NCBI RefSeq assembly: GCF_000307105.1 | Contig: NC_018645.1 | Coordinates: 1,500,578-1,564,577, forward strand | DNA from: Desulfobacula toluolica Tol2 | GTDB lineage: Bacteria; Desulfobacterota; Desulfobacteria; Desulfobacterales; Desulfobacteraceae | Direction of reading: 5' to 3' | Length of the DNA: 64,000 bases | Part shown: in pieces, positions 1-7,344 of the stretch | Layout of the letters: the number at the start of each line of letters is the position of its first letter | Position numbering within the stretch: the stretch's first letter is position 1 | The notes under the pieces: model-generated | Seen by the model: the letters and a program-made list of their open reading frames with translations, nothing else | Database searches by the model: none | Told to the model about the DNA's origin: nothing | Position numbers and translations under genes: made by a program

Positions 1-101
1 ATGTCAACCAGAACATGATCATGTCTTTTGCTGAAAGTTTCTGCCACTATCAGGGACGTTGTGATGGGTTTATTATTTTTTGCGATTACAAGATCAGTCA
101 T
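1..101 (-). CDS. Rha-family phage regulatory protein (partial, 3' end outside window)
   Basis: Only the first 33 residues are visible. The start is ATG at 101 with GAGGTG five bases upstream. The N-terminus carries a KPITTSLIVAETFSKRHDHV segment typical of the Rha (pRha) family, phage-encoded proteins linked to lysogenic regulation. The stop codon of the ORF6N gene lies 10 bases before this start, so the two look like one operon, as is common in phage antirepressor modules. The call rests on a short N-terminal match and the neighbour. Confidence 0.6.
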   Translation of the reverse strand, partial: MTDLVIAKNNKPITTSLIVAETFSKRHDHVLVD

Positions 102-110
102 TTTTCACCT

Positions 111-500
111 CTAATGCCGGGTTCTAAAATAGTTTTTTGCAACTTGCTTTTGCGTTGTCCAAGCCTTGCTATCGGTGAAAGATTTTACCAGGAGCATGTA
201 TCCCGTGGCGGTTAAAAAGATCATTGGGTTACGTTGGCCAGTTTCAGGACCGCGGTGGCAATTTATCCCCGCAATTAGATTTCTATGTTCTTCATAGGCC
301 ACCCGGTAGAAGTCTTCATTTTCAATAAATCGCTTTTTATTATAATGAAAATTTCCTCTTGCTGTTCCATCCGGTCTTTCATGAACCAGGTCCATCATTT
401 TGAAAGTGATAACGGGTTGGTCCATATAAAGAATTCTGAAAAGGTCGTGACCTTCAATCTTGTGGCAAGCGTAGGGGGGGGCAGATCCCTGCCAGCTCAT
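111..500 (-). CDS. ORF6N-domain (phage antirepressor-type) protein
   Basis: A 129-aa protein whose middle has the ORF6N signature: ITFKMMDLVHERPDGTARGN, then FHYNKKRFIENEDFY, then an FLTATGYMLLVKSF stretch. ORF6N domains occur in phage and prophage antirepressors and are thought to bind DNA. It lies directly upstream of a Rha-family gene on the same strand. The start is uncertain: ATG at 500 (TTG at 503) has no clear ribosome binding site. Eight consecutive G residues (474-481, plus strand) lie in the first codons, so the true N-terminus could be in another frame. It probably belongs to a mobile island. Confidence 0.6.
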   Translation of the reverse strand: MSWQGSAPPYACHKIEGHDLFRILYMDQPVITFKMMDLVHERPDGTARGNFHYNKKRFIENEDFYRVAYEEHRNLIAGINCHRGPETGQRNPMIFLTATGYMLLVKSFTDSKAWTTQKQVAKNYFRTRH

Positions 501-524
501 CAAAGGACGAAAGGAAAAATAATC

Positions 525-553
525 TTGACATTTTGTAGCTTAAAAGCTACTTT
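525..553 (+). promoter_or_regulatory. Promoter and palindromic operator of the toxin-antitoxin operon
   Basis: TTGACA at 525-530 and TACTTT at 548-553 are spaced 17 bases apart, a good sigma-70 layout. A perfect inverted repeat, GTAGCTT-AA-AAGCTAC (535-550), fills the spacer and touches the -10 box, the usual place for an autoregulatory operator. The toxin ATG at 561 is only 7 bases past the -10 box, so the transcript is predicted to be leaderless or nearly so. Confidence 0.6.
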
Positions 554-560
554 TAATTAA

Positions 561-893
561 ATGGAAACCACTGAAAGATTCATACAAGAATATATCACCG
601 GGGAAGGTAAAAACCCTTTCAGAGAATGGTTTGATTCCTTGAAAGATATCCGTACCCAGGCAAAGATTGATGTGAGGCTTGGGAGATTGCGCCTTGGTAA
701 CTTTGGGGATACAAAAAGCTTAGGGAAGGGCGTATATGAATTAAGAATCCATTTTGGCCCTGGATACCGCATCTATTATGGCCTGGAAGGAAATAAAATT
801 GTTATCTTGCTTTGTGCCGGTGATAAAAGCAGCCAAAAAAAGGATATCAAAAAGGCAGTAACCTTTTGGGAAGAATACAAAGGAGAAAAATGA
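561..893 (+). CDS. Type II toxin, RelE/ParE superfamily (HigB/Gp49-like)
   Basis: A 110-aa protein of the Gp49-like addiction-module killer family. Diagnostic stretches are NPFREWFDSLKD near the start, then GVYELRIHFGPGYRIYYG and a C-terminal KDIKKAVTFWEEYK. Family members are usually ribosome-dependent mRNA interferases or related toxins. The stop TGA overlaps the ATG of the downstream antidote, so the two are translationally coupled in toxin-first order, as in HigBA. No ribosome binding site precedes the start, and the promoter is immediately upstream. The length is normal for the family. Confidence 0.85.
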   Translation: METTERFIQEYITGEGKNPFREWFDSLKDIRTQAKIDVRLGRLRLGNFGDTKSLGKGVYELRIHFGPGYRIYYGLEGNKIVILLCAGDKSSQKKDIKKAVTFWEEYKGEK

Positions 894-1189
894 TGGCCAC
901 TGTAAACTATCAAGAAGGGCTTTTGAAACGATTACAGGACCCTGAATATGCCTCTGAATACCTGAATGAAGCATTAAAAGAAGGGTCTCAGGAAATGTTC
1001 ATGCTGGCGCTCCGTGATGTGGCAAAGGCCAAAGGGATTTCACAGGCCGCCAAGGAAGCGAATCTTAACCGGGAAACTATGTACAGGATGTTATCAGAAA
1101 AAGGAAATCCAAATCTTTCAAGCCTGAATAAATTATTGGATACCCTGGGGCTTACATTGACTATCGGGAGAAAAGAAAGCGCCGCATAA
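890..1189 (+). CDS. Antidote protein, HigA-like helix-turn-helix family
   Basis: A 99-aa helix-turn-helix protein of the addiction-module antidote family paired with Gp49-like toxins. The C-terminal half holds the HTH: GISQAAKEANLNRETMYRML, then SEKGNPNLSSLNKLLDTLGL. The start is ATG at 890 (a second ATG follows at 893), preceded by AGGAG at 881 and overlapping the toxin stop. It should neutralise the upstream toxin and repress the operon through the GTAGCTT palindrome at 535-550. The second role is inference. Confidence 0.85.
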   Translation: MMATVNYQEGLLKRLQDPEYASEYLNEALKEGSQEMFMLALRDVAKAKGISQAAKEANLNRETMYRMLSEKGNPNLSSLNKLLDTLGLTLTIGRKESAA

Positions 1190-1267
1190 AGGCTATACAG
1201 GTTACCAGGTGAATGAATAAGAGTTGACCAGGGGAAACCTTTAAAAAATGGAAACGAAGTGATTAAG

Positions 1268-1546
1268 ATGATAACGAAAACTTTCCCTTTTGACATTTCA
1301 GAACATCTTGAAACGGATGAGGATATCCGTGGTTTTCTGAAAGAAACAGCAAACACCGGTGATAATTCGGATTTTATCCATGCATTAAATATTGCCGCTA
1401 AAGCAAGGGGTATGACCGAAATAGCCAAGCAAGCAGGCGTTACCCGCGCCAGCCTGTACAAATCCCTCTCTGAGAATGGTAACCCCAGGTTCGAGACCAT
1501 CAGCAAAATAATTAATGCCCTGGGCTGCAAGCTGGTCATTGCTTAA
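1268..1546 (+). CDS. Orphan antidote protein, HigA-like helix-turn-helix family
   Basis: A 92-aa protein of the same antidote family as the gene upstream. It begins with the characteristic MITKTFPFDISEHLETDEDI and ends with an HTH (GMTEIAKQAGVTRASLYKSL, then SENGNPRFETISKIINALGC). A GTG at 1259 in the same frame is an alternative start, but ATG 1268 fits family alignments. No toxin gene precedes it; only about 70 non-coding bases separate it from the previous antidote. It is therefore either an orphan antitoxin or the remainder of a second toxin-antitoxin pair. Confidence 0.75.
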   Translation: MITKTFPFDISEHLETDEDIRGFLKETANTGDNSDFIHALNIAAKARGMTEIAKQAGVTRASLYKSLSENGNPRFETISKIINALGCKLVIA

Positions 1547-1547
1547 A

Positions 1548-1820
1548 ATGTCAAACATAATCCAGGTCACAGAATCAAACGGCAATGTTTTTAAGGATAT
1601 CGGCTTTTCCCGGGAACAATCAAACAAGCTTGCCACCAAATCTTATTTGATGATGCAGATTGAGTCTCTCATTAAAAAGAAAGGTATGACCCATGACCAG
1701 GCCTCAAAGCTAATGGGTGTGTCCAGGCCCTGTGTCAGTGATGTAATGCGGGGAAGGATTGATAAATTTACCATTGGCGCCCTGGTGGATATGTTGACCA
1801 AGGCTGGGCTTCGTATTTAA
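1548..1820 (+). CDS. XRE-family helix-turn-helix protein
   Basis: A 90-aa protein with a C-terminal HTH: KKGMTHDQASKLMGVSRPCV followed by SDVMRGRIDKFTIGALVDML. This layout is shared by small XRE-type regulators and by antitoxins of the HigA2 type. The ATG lies one base after the TAA of the upstream antidote gene, so it is probably co-transcribed. An open frame extends upstream to 1515 inside the previous gene, but ATG 1548 is the sensible start. Its target and partner are unknown. Confidence 0.75.
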   Translation: MSNIIQVTESNGNVFKDIGFSREQSNKLATKSYLMMQIESLIKKKGMTHDQASKLMGVSRPCVSDVMRGRIDKFTIGALVDMLTKAGLRI

Positions 1821-1853
1821 GGCCGGTGTCACTGTTGTTTTCCTTTTGGGTAT

Positions 1854-1936
1854 TTTGTGGATCATGTATGATCTTTAAACTTATTTGTGGATCATAAAAT
1901 TAAAAATATGATCCACAAATCCATTTGTGGATCATA
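1854..1936 (+). repeat. Cluster of TTTGTGGATCATA repeats forming a palindrome
   Basis: TTTGTGGATCAT(A) occurs directly at 1854-1865, 1884-1896 and 1924-1936, and inverted at 1907-1919. The last two make a near-continuous palindrome with 14-bp arms and a two-base centre (1907-1936). The cluster lies between the 3' ends of the convergent XRE and Fic genes. It could be a bidirectional terminator, although it lacks a T-run, or a protein-binding array. Confidence 0.6.
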
Positions 1937-1944
1937 CATGATCC

Positions 1945-3066
1945 TTAAAGAATATCTTTTCCTTCAGCAATATTTATCAATTCTGTGAATGCATAGATTG
2001 CCGGAGTCCTCCCGCTGGATTCCCTTAAGACTGTGAAAAGGCCATTATCCCGGAGTGTGGAGAGAATCCGTTTTGCCGTGGGAGTGGGGATCTCTTTGAT
2101 GCCGGTGAAATCCGTTGACTTGAAAATGGGTCTTGAAAAAATGAAATCCAAAGCGTGGATGGCGTATTGTGAATGGGTCAGATCCACTATCTGGTTTTTT
2201 TTGAACTCATAAAGAGACAGTATTTTAGCTGCCTTTACCTGGTTCTCAAGGGCCTGTATTTGAATGGCTTTAAGGAAGAATACACACCAGCCGGTCCAGT
2301 CATCATCCCTTGATATTGCCAACAGCCTTTCATAATATTCTTCCCGGTTTCTCTCAAAATAGGCGCTTATGTAAAACATCGGCGATTGGATCAAGCCTGC
2401 TTTATGCAGGAAGAGGGGAACACACATTCGCCCAAGCCTTCCATTACCGTCCAAAAAAGGATGAAGGGCTTCAAATTCAGCATGGAGGACCGCGAGCTGA
2501 ACAAGAATGTCCGGAGCTTTTTCATGAATGAACCTCTCCCATTTTCCCATTGCCTCATCCAGCTTGTCTGCTGATATGGGGATGAATTTGGCTTCATCAA
2601 TGGGGCAACCCGGTGGGCCTATCCAGTTTGGAATTCTTCTGTACTCTCCTGGAGATTTGCCCTGGCCCCTGACTCCTTGAAGCAAGGTCCGGTGAGCGCC
2701 TTTAATAACACGTTGACATAAAGGCAAATCTTCTAACAGCTCGGTGGCATGCCACATTCCCTTCCTGTAGTTCAGGATTTCGTTGATATCGGCTTCCTTG
2801 TCCCGGGAAAGCTCTTTTGACTCCCCTTCAGCCTCAAATTCCAGGACTTCTCCCATGGTAGCCTGGGTGCCTTCAATCTTGGACGAAAGAACCGCTTCTT
2901 GGGTGCTAAGCGGGCTTAAAAGAACCCCGGCGTTGGGAATCGCTGAAAGTGTTCCGTCATACCTTGCCAAGGCTGCATTTGCCGGTCCGATCAGTGGAAT
3001 CAGAATCGACCAGTCAATATTGTCAGGCGGGAATTTTCCGTAATGGTAGTTCACTGGAGACGTCAA
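1945..3066 (-). CDS. Fic/DOC-family protein adenylyltransferase, with internal inhibitory motif
   Basis: A 373-aa Fic protein. The catalytic motif HPFLDGNGRLGR, near residue 200, matches HPFx(D/E)GNGRxxR, which transfers AMP (or another nucleotide moiety) to target hydroxyls. SSKIEGT near residue 62 fits the N-terminal (S/T)xxxE(G/N) inhibitory helix of class II Fic proteins, so activity is probably self-restrained. An N-terminal Fic_N-like segment precedes the core, and a C-terminal winged helix (residues about 300-360) resembles a regulatory DNA-binding domain. The start is TTG at 3066 with AGGA eight bases upstream. It is a standalone Fic gene in a mobile-island context, with no separate antitoxin beside it. 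Confidence 0.9.
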   Translation of the reverse strand: MTSPVNYHYGKFPPDNIDWSILIPLIGPANAALARYDGTLSAIPNAGVLLSPLSTQEAVLSSKIEGTQATMGEVLEFEAEGESKELSRDKEADINEILNYRKGMWHATELLEDLPLCQRVIKGAHRTLLQGVRGQGKSPGEYRRIPNWIGPPGCPIDEAKFIPISADKLDEAMGKWERFIHEKAPDILVQLAVLHAEFEALHPFLDGNGRLGRMCVPLFLHKAGLIQSPMFYISAYFERNREEYYERLLAISRDDDWTGWCVFFLKAIQIQALENQVKAAKILSLYEFKKNQIVDLTHSQYAIHALDFIFSRPIFKSTDFTGIKEIPTPTAKRILSTLRDNGLFTVLRESSGRTPAIYAFTELINIAEGKDIL

Positions 3067-3119
3067 TTGATTTTTCCTTTCAAGTCAAAATATCTTTTCG
3101 ATTGCGGCAAGGTAAAAGA

Positions 3120-3680
3120 TTATGCCGATTTTTTCAACACATTGTAAATGGTGGCCCGGCTGACACCATATTTTTTAGATAATTGTGTGGGGTTCATCCC
3201 TGTCTTGTGTTTGATCTTGATTAATATTTTTTGATCATCCGTAAGGGACGGCTTTCTGCCCAGGTGCTTACCTTTGGCTTTGGCGGCTGCAATCCCGGCC
3301 AGTTGCCGTTCCTTCCTGAGATTAGTCTCAAACTCTGCAAAGATTCCCAACATTTGAAGAAATGCTTTTCCGCCAGCGGTGCTGGTATCAATCTTCTGGT
3401 CCAGGATTTCCAGGGCAGCACCTTTATCATTCAGGAGTGCAATGATATTAGTTAAATCGTTCATATTCCGGGCTAATCTGTCCAGTTTCCAGACCACAAG
3501 CTTATCCCCCTGGTCGATCATATCAAGCAGAAGGTTCAGCACTTCCCGGTTCTTTGCCGTGGTCCCTGACTTTTTTTCCTGCCGATAAGTTGCATTCGGA
3601 TAAGCTTTTTTTAATGCTTGTTCTTGTAAATCTGTATTTTGATCAAGTGTTGATACTCTGGCATATGTGAAAACTGTCAT
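3120..3680 (-). CDS. Serine recombinase, resolvase/invertase family
   Basis: A 186-aa small serine recombinase. The N-terminus FTYARVSTLDQNTDLQ holds the catalytic serine (residue 10). LVVWKLDRLARNMNDL and the FLQMLGIFAEFETNLRKER stretch are the conserved core and E-helix region. The C-terminal HTH (MNPTQLSKKYGVSRATIYN) binds the crossover site. ATG 3680 is chosen over an upstream in-frame start because GGGGG lies just before it and homologues begin at this point. It probably acts in resolution or inversion of the surrounding mobile DNA. An inverted repeat 87 bases upstream is a candidate site. Confidence 0.9.
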   Translation of the reverse strand: MTVFTYARVSTLDQNTDLQEQALKKAYPNATYRQEKKSGTTAKNREVLNLLLDMIDQGDKLVVWKLDRLARNMNDLTNIIALLNDKGAALEILDQKIDTSTAGGKAFLQMLGIFAEFETNLRKERQLAGIAAAKAKGKHLGRKPSLTDDQKILIKIKHKTGMNPTQLSKKYGVSRATIYNVLKKSA

Positions 3681-3766
3681 GGTAGCCCCCTGGTTAAAGT
3701 GTTCTTGTTGAGCTGTCAGAAACATCTTAAATATTTCTATAAAACATGTCAATAATTTAAAAAACA

Positions 3767-3803
3767 ACCTTTATAACATAGGTTTTTGATATGTTATAAA
3801 GGT
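3767..3803. repeat. 14-bp perfect inverted repeat upstream of the serine recombinase
   Basis: ACCTTTATAACATA (3767-3780) and TATGTTATAAAGGT (3790-3803) form perfect 14-bp arms around a 9-base spacer. The location upstream of the recombinase start makes it a candidate res-like site or an operator for the recombinase. A paired second subsite was not obvious by eye. Confidence 0.6.
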
Positions 3804-3976
3804 ATACTTTGTTGACACGCAAGCCGGTAATACATTTTAGCAAGAGTTGTTAATGTCGCCTAATTTATAAAATTTTTAAGGGCAGTCATATGACTTGTGT
3901 TAAGTGGCAGGCGGGTAAAGGTGACAAACATCTTTGCAACCATCACCCGCAGCAATATTTTTACAGTATGGTCAGG

Positions 3977-4177
3977 CTAAATGCCTTCTAAAATACTAAT
4001 GCCTTTAGCCTGGCCATCTTGAACAACATTATTGAGAGGCGGCAAACTAAAAATAGCTTGATAAAACCTCTGACCGGCATACGTAACGCCTCCAACCGGA
4101 TATAAACCTTTATCAATTTCACGATTTACTGACTTTTCAAGGTCTTTCAACCTGATTTCTTCGACAATTTTATACAT
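3977..4177 (-). CDS. DUF1737-domain small protein
   Basis: A 66-aa protein matching the DUF1737 pattern: an N-terminal KIVEE-type start, EKSVNREIDKGLYPVGGV in the middle, then a RFYQAIF ending. The domain is found in small phage and plasmid proteins and has no established biochemical role. GAGAGG precedes the ATG with normal spacing. The next genes on the same strand (4208-5145) lie upstream and may share its transcript. Confidence 0.65.
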   Translation of the reverse strand: MYKIVEEIRLKDLEKSVNREIDKGLYPVGGVTYAGQRFYQAIFSLPPLNNVVQDGQAKGISILEGI

Positions 4178-4207
4178 TCTGTCCTCTCAATAATAATTTT
4201 TTCATCG

Positions 4208-4687
4208 TTAATCCATATCTACAATTTTAACATTTGGTTTGGTGGTTTTCTTTTTAACATGGGTTAAAATTAATTTTTTTACGGGTTCCGGGTCTTTTAA
4301 ACCATAGGCATGCTCACCCTCTAAAAATTTTTTTAGATCCTTGGAGGTCTTGAAATCAATTTTCTTGGTAAAAAACCGGTCGAACAGCGAGCCCACCTCC
4401 TGGGAAATCTCCTCCACCTGATCGTCACAAACATAAGTTTCCCTGAAGGTGATCGTTGAAGATCCGGAAACGGCTTTCAATTGCACTGTGGTGGTTCCTT
4501 CACGCCTTCTTTCAGCAATGCTGATCGATTCTTTTTTAACTGTTTCCAGTTCCTGTTTGATCTTTTTTAATTTTGCGTCCAGGCTCAATCCTTTTTTTAC
4601 CAGTTTTTGGATCTCCACTTCTTCAGCCGGTAGATCATATTTTTTCCCTTGAACCTGGGTTCTTTTTAATCCTGATGTTTTGGCCAT
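4208..4687 (-). CDS. Hypothetical coiled-coil protein
   Basis: A 159-aa protein I do not recognise. Residues 20-65 are rich in charged heptad-like sequence (LVKKGLSLDAKLKKIKQELE), which suggests a coiled coil. The remainder is mixed alpha/beta with a lysine-rich tail. ATG 4687 is preferred because AGGAG sits about ten bases upstream, whereas an in-frame TTG at 4696 lies too close to that site. Its position between small phage-like genes suggests a mobile-element function, but none can be named. Confidence 0.6.
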   Translation of the reverse strand: MAKTSGLKRTQVQGKKYDLPAEEVEIQKLVKKGLSLDAKLKKIKQELETVKKESISIAERRREGTTTVQLKAVSGSSTITFRETYVCDDQVEEISQEVGSLFDRFFTKKIDFKTSKDLKKFLEGEHAYGLKDPEPVKKLILTHVKKKTTKPNVKIVDMD

Positions 4688-4723
4688 AATTTTCAAACTC
4701 CTGTTTTTAAGTCTATTCTCAAA

Positions 4724-5005
4724 TCAGCTGTTGTATCGGTCGTGACTTTTGTTTCTTTCCAAAAATGCAATTAACTCCGGATAAGTGACACGTTTATGGG
4801 TTCCAATAACAAAACTGTCCAGGGAATTAGGTATCCTGGGTTCATTGCTGTTTGACAATGATGGTTCATACGCATGAACTAATCTATGAAATGTCATAGA
4901 GCTTATGTCAAGTATTTTGCAGACCTCACCTGACTTATATACAGCCTTGCTGGGTGTCTGGTTAAGCGCCAAAAGTTCTTTCAATGTTTCTGTACCGTTT
5001 CCCAT
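4724..5005 (-). CDS. Helix-turn-helix protein, MerR/excisionase-like
   Basis: A 93-aa protein with a winged-helix pattern typical of MerR/HTH_17 domains: KSGEVCKILDISSMTFHRLV, followed by a wing-like stretch and THKRVTYPELIAFLERN. Such proteins in mobile elements often act as excisionases or as plasmid or phage regulators. AAAGG lies eight bases before the ATG. The downstream coiled-coil gene starts 37 bases after its stop, so the two may be cotranscribed. Confidence 0.65.
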   Translation of the reverse strand: MGNGTETLKELLALNQTPSKAVYKSGEVCKILDISSMTFHRLVHAYEPSLSNSNEPRIPNSLDSFVIGTHKRVTYPELIAFLERNKSHDRYNS

Positions 5006-5019
5006 AAATGTGAACCTTT

Positions 5020-5145
5020 CTATTCAGTTTTAATGATTTTCCGGATGTGCTCTATTGTCAGTGCAATTACGCGCTTTTCCCCGGGAAGATCGTTGATTGT
5101 AATACAGTATTCATATATCTGCTCAAATGCGATTAATCCTGGCAA
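5020..5145 (-). CDS. Small ORF, 41 aa, upstream of the HTH gene
   Basis: A TTG-started frame of 41 residues with a strong GGAGG six bases upstream (complement of 5152-5156). The peptide (PGLIAFEQIYEYCITINDL, then an EKRVIALTIEHIRK segment) has no family I recognise. It ends 14 bases before the HTH gene start on the same strand. The strong ribosome binding site and operon position support translation; length and lack of homology keep confidence low. Confidence 0.4.
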   Translation of the reverse strand: MPGLIAFEQIYEYCITINDLPGEKRVIALTIEHIRKIIKTE

Positions 5146-5599
5146 TTTATCCTCCAAGTAGTACGGAAAAAGTATGGATAAAGTCTCATAAAAAAACTAA
5201 TATTTTTCTAACATATTGAAATTATTATAAATAAATTCAATATGTTGGGTTGGGTTATTTTTTTTAAAAGGAGTTTGACTCCCCCCCCCACCCATCAAAA
5301 TAATTTTTATCTGGATTTTCCAGATAGGGAATGATGGGCGCATGAAAAAAAAATGCATCCCGGGTTATCCCAGGTGATCTCGTAAAATTCCGTGAAATCC
5401 CGGTTAAATTTATTTTGCATGCTCGAATTTGCTTGTAGATACTGGATATCGTCTGAGTGCAAAGAATCTTTTCTTTTCTGCTATATCTGTAATTGGAATT
5501 TATGCCCTCATGTAATAATTTTGCATTAGAAAAATAATCTGTAAAAAGATCACATGTAAAAACTTTACGATGTTTTAACCACGATACTCTAAAACAAAC

Positions 5600-6062
5600 T
5601 CCTGAAAGCACTATTAATAAAGGATTACAGAAGAATAGAACGTAATGTTTTATAGAGGTTAAAACATAAAAGTTCCAGTTTGTTTTTAACTTAAAAATCG
5701 CTTTAAGACCCCAATTGACAAGGGTATTAAGCGTTTTAGCGGTTTCCTTTATTCGGATAATATATAAGTTTGAGAAGTCCATATAAAAAGCTTTGGAAAC
5801 CCTCATCAATAAAGGCTTTATGGAAGTGGTTAAAACTTTTTGGCTGTTTTTTAAAACTTTTAATGCTGCTATAGCCTGAAAGCCTTTATTGACAGTTGTC
5901 TTCACGTTTTTGTTTATGGTCCGATTAAAAATAGGATTGGTAACAAGGCAAGTCTGCTGATCAAATTTAAGCGTAGGCCAATGGCTAAAAACTGCTATAA
6001 AATTGCCCGTCTGATTTACCAAAAGTTGACCACCCACTTTCTTGAGCCTTTATTGATAAAGG
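5600..6062. repeat. AT-rich region with degenerate long repeat and inverted repeats
   Basis: The stretch 5146-6184 has no gene I can support. It holds a perfect 13-bp inverted repeat, CAATAAAGGCTTT (5807-5819) and AAAGCCTTTATTG (5879-5891). A further AGCCTTTATTG lies at 6045-6055, inside a CCTTTAT-TG-ATAAAGG hairpin (6047-6062). Blocks around 5600-5720 and 5795-5900 share scattered matches in the same order, suggesting an old repeat of roughly 190 bp. The last copy runs into the tRNA 3' fragment. A 257-codon frame on the minus strand crosses the region but looks like chance. Confidence 0.45.
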
Positions 6063-6070
6063 TTTGGGGA

Positions 6071-6105
6071 TGAGGTGACGGGTTCAAATCCCGTCACTCA
6101 CCCCA
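6071..6105 (+). tRNA. 3' end of a tRNA (partial; candidate attachment site)
   Basis: A T-arm, ACGGG-TTCAAAT-CCCGT (6078-6094), is followed by a seven-base acceptor strand CACTCAC (6095-6101), a discriminator base and an encoded CCA (6103-6105). No matching 5' acceptor strand (GTGAGTG) or D arm lies in the preceding 100 bases, so only the 3' part is present. Such fragments are typical of att sites left by elements that integrate into tRNA genes. The amino-acid identity cannot be told. Confidence 0.5.
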
Positions 6106-6184
6106 TTAACTTTCTTTGATTTCAATAGCTTATCCTAATTTTTTTATCCTCTTGCACCTGTTGAACTGTTTTGGTTCCCCCTGA

Positions 6185-6403
6185 ATGGCATCATTTTTAT
6201 CAGGAAGCATATACCGTTTGAAAGCATCTGAAACGTGGCCTGTGCCTTCCCGTTGGATCTGTGCCTATGTATTTGCCGGTGCTTATGTGAACTTTATGAC
6301 AGAAGAGGAAGACGACCGTGTCGTATTGGCTTATGGCTCAAACTATGCTCGACAAGCTGTTACAGAACTAAAAATATTTTCGCAAGACTGCCACATGTGC
6401 TAA
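6185..6403 (+). pseudogene. Remnant of a BBE-type FAD-dependent oxidase (C-terminal part)
   Basis: The translation contains YVNFMTEEEDDRVVLAYGSN followed by YAR, which closely resembles the berberine-bridge-enzyme (BBE) C-terminal domain of FAD-linked oxidases, whose consensus continues with LVELK and a KYDP motif. Here the sequence drifts after YAR (QAVTELK) and stops, and nothing upstream resembles the FAD-binding domain. It is a short decayed fragment, not a working gene. Confidence 0.5.
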
Positions 6404-6441
6404 TACCTATTGTAATGGACAACCGCATGTTGTGATAAGAT

Positions 6442-7344
6442 TTGCAAATTGTTCATTCCGTAACAGTCTGTCGATGGAACAGGCCCATGATCGGAGTGAA
6501 TTGCGCATCAATTCCAGGGGAACTATATGAAAGCGAGTTTTTTGGCCACAAAAAAGGAGCTTTTACCGGTGCCATTTCAGACAGGGCCGGTCGATTCCAG
6601 GCAGCCGACGGCGGAACTCTGTTTTTAGACGAAGTTGGAGAAATCCCACTTACCATGCAGGGAAAACTGCTCCGGGTTCTGCAGGAGGGGTTGTATGAAA
6701 GAATAGGAGAGGAAAAAACCAGAAAAGTTGATGTCAGAATAATCGCTGCCACAAATAGAAACCTTGAAAAAGAAGTTGCAGCAGGAAGTTTTCGCAAGGA
6801 TCTATATTACCGGCTGAATGTCTTTCCCATTGAGGTTGTTCCCCTGCGTGAAAGAAAAAAAGATATCCCTCTTCTTGCCCGGCATTTTTTAAACATAGTG
6901 TCGGGAAAAATGAATCTTCCCGTACCCTATTTGACTGAGTTAAATATCAGGGAGCTCATGAATTATGACTGGCCGGGAAATGTACGGGAACTGCAGAATG
7001 TAGTTGAAAGAGCCGTCATCACGTCCAAATCCGGTTGTATTCTTTTTTATTTGCCTGGGAACTCTTCAAAAGTTAAGCATGATGAAGGCGGACTAAGATC
7101 TTTAAGAGAAGCACAGGAAAGTAAGACGGTTTTTACAGAAAAACAGATAAATACAAAGATCAGACAAAATATAATATTTGCCCTGGAACAATGTAACGGA
7201 AAAATATATGGACCAAATGGAGCAGCAAGTCTTTTGGGCTTAAGACCCACAACCCTGACATCAAGGATCAGCCGTTTTAAAATAAAAAAAGATGAACTTT
7301 GCTTGGACCAAAGAGTTATGTCTCAAGGAAAAAAACATAAATGA
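6442..7344 (+). pseudogene. 5'-truncated sigma-54 activator (AAA+ and Fis-type HTH only)
   Basis: From about 6481 the frame matches the AAA+ domain of NtrC-type activators: [20 protein letters not shown], the sigma-54 contact loop GAFTGA, Walker B ([11 protein letters not shown]), AATNRN, and [17 protein letters not shown], ending in an HTH. It is strongly similar along its length to the full regulator at 20407-22077. The Walker A (GESGTGKE) and the whole sensor domain are missing. The sequence just upstream looks like scrambled remains of the missing part. It is probably non-functional: without Walker A it should not hydrolyse ATP. Confidence 0.8.

Noticed and set aside
3893-3965. GCGGGT/ACCCGC hairpin as terminator of the DUF1737 gene
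   Set aside because: Only six pairs close a large loop, and the T-tract is poorly placed.
5264-6037. 257-codon open frame on the minus strand in the AT-rich repeat region
   Set aside because: It runs through degenerate repeats and inverted repeats, has no recognised domain, and its composition looks non-coding.
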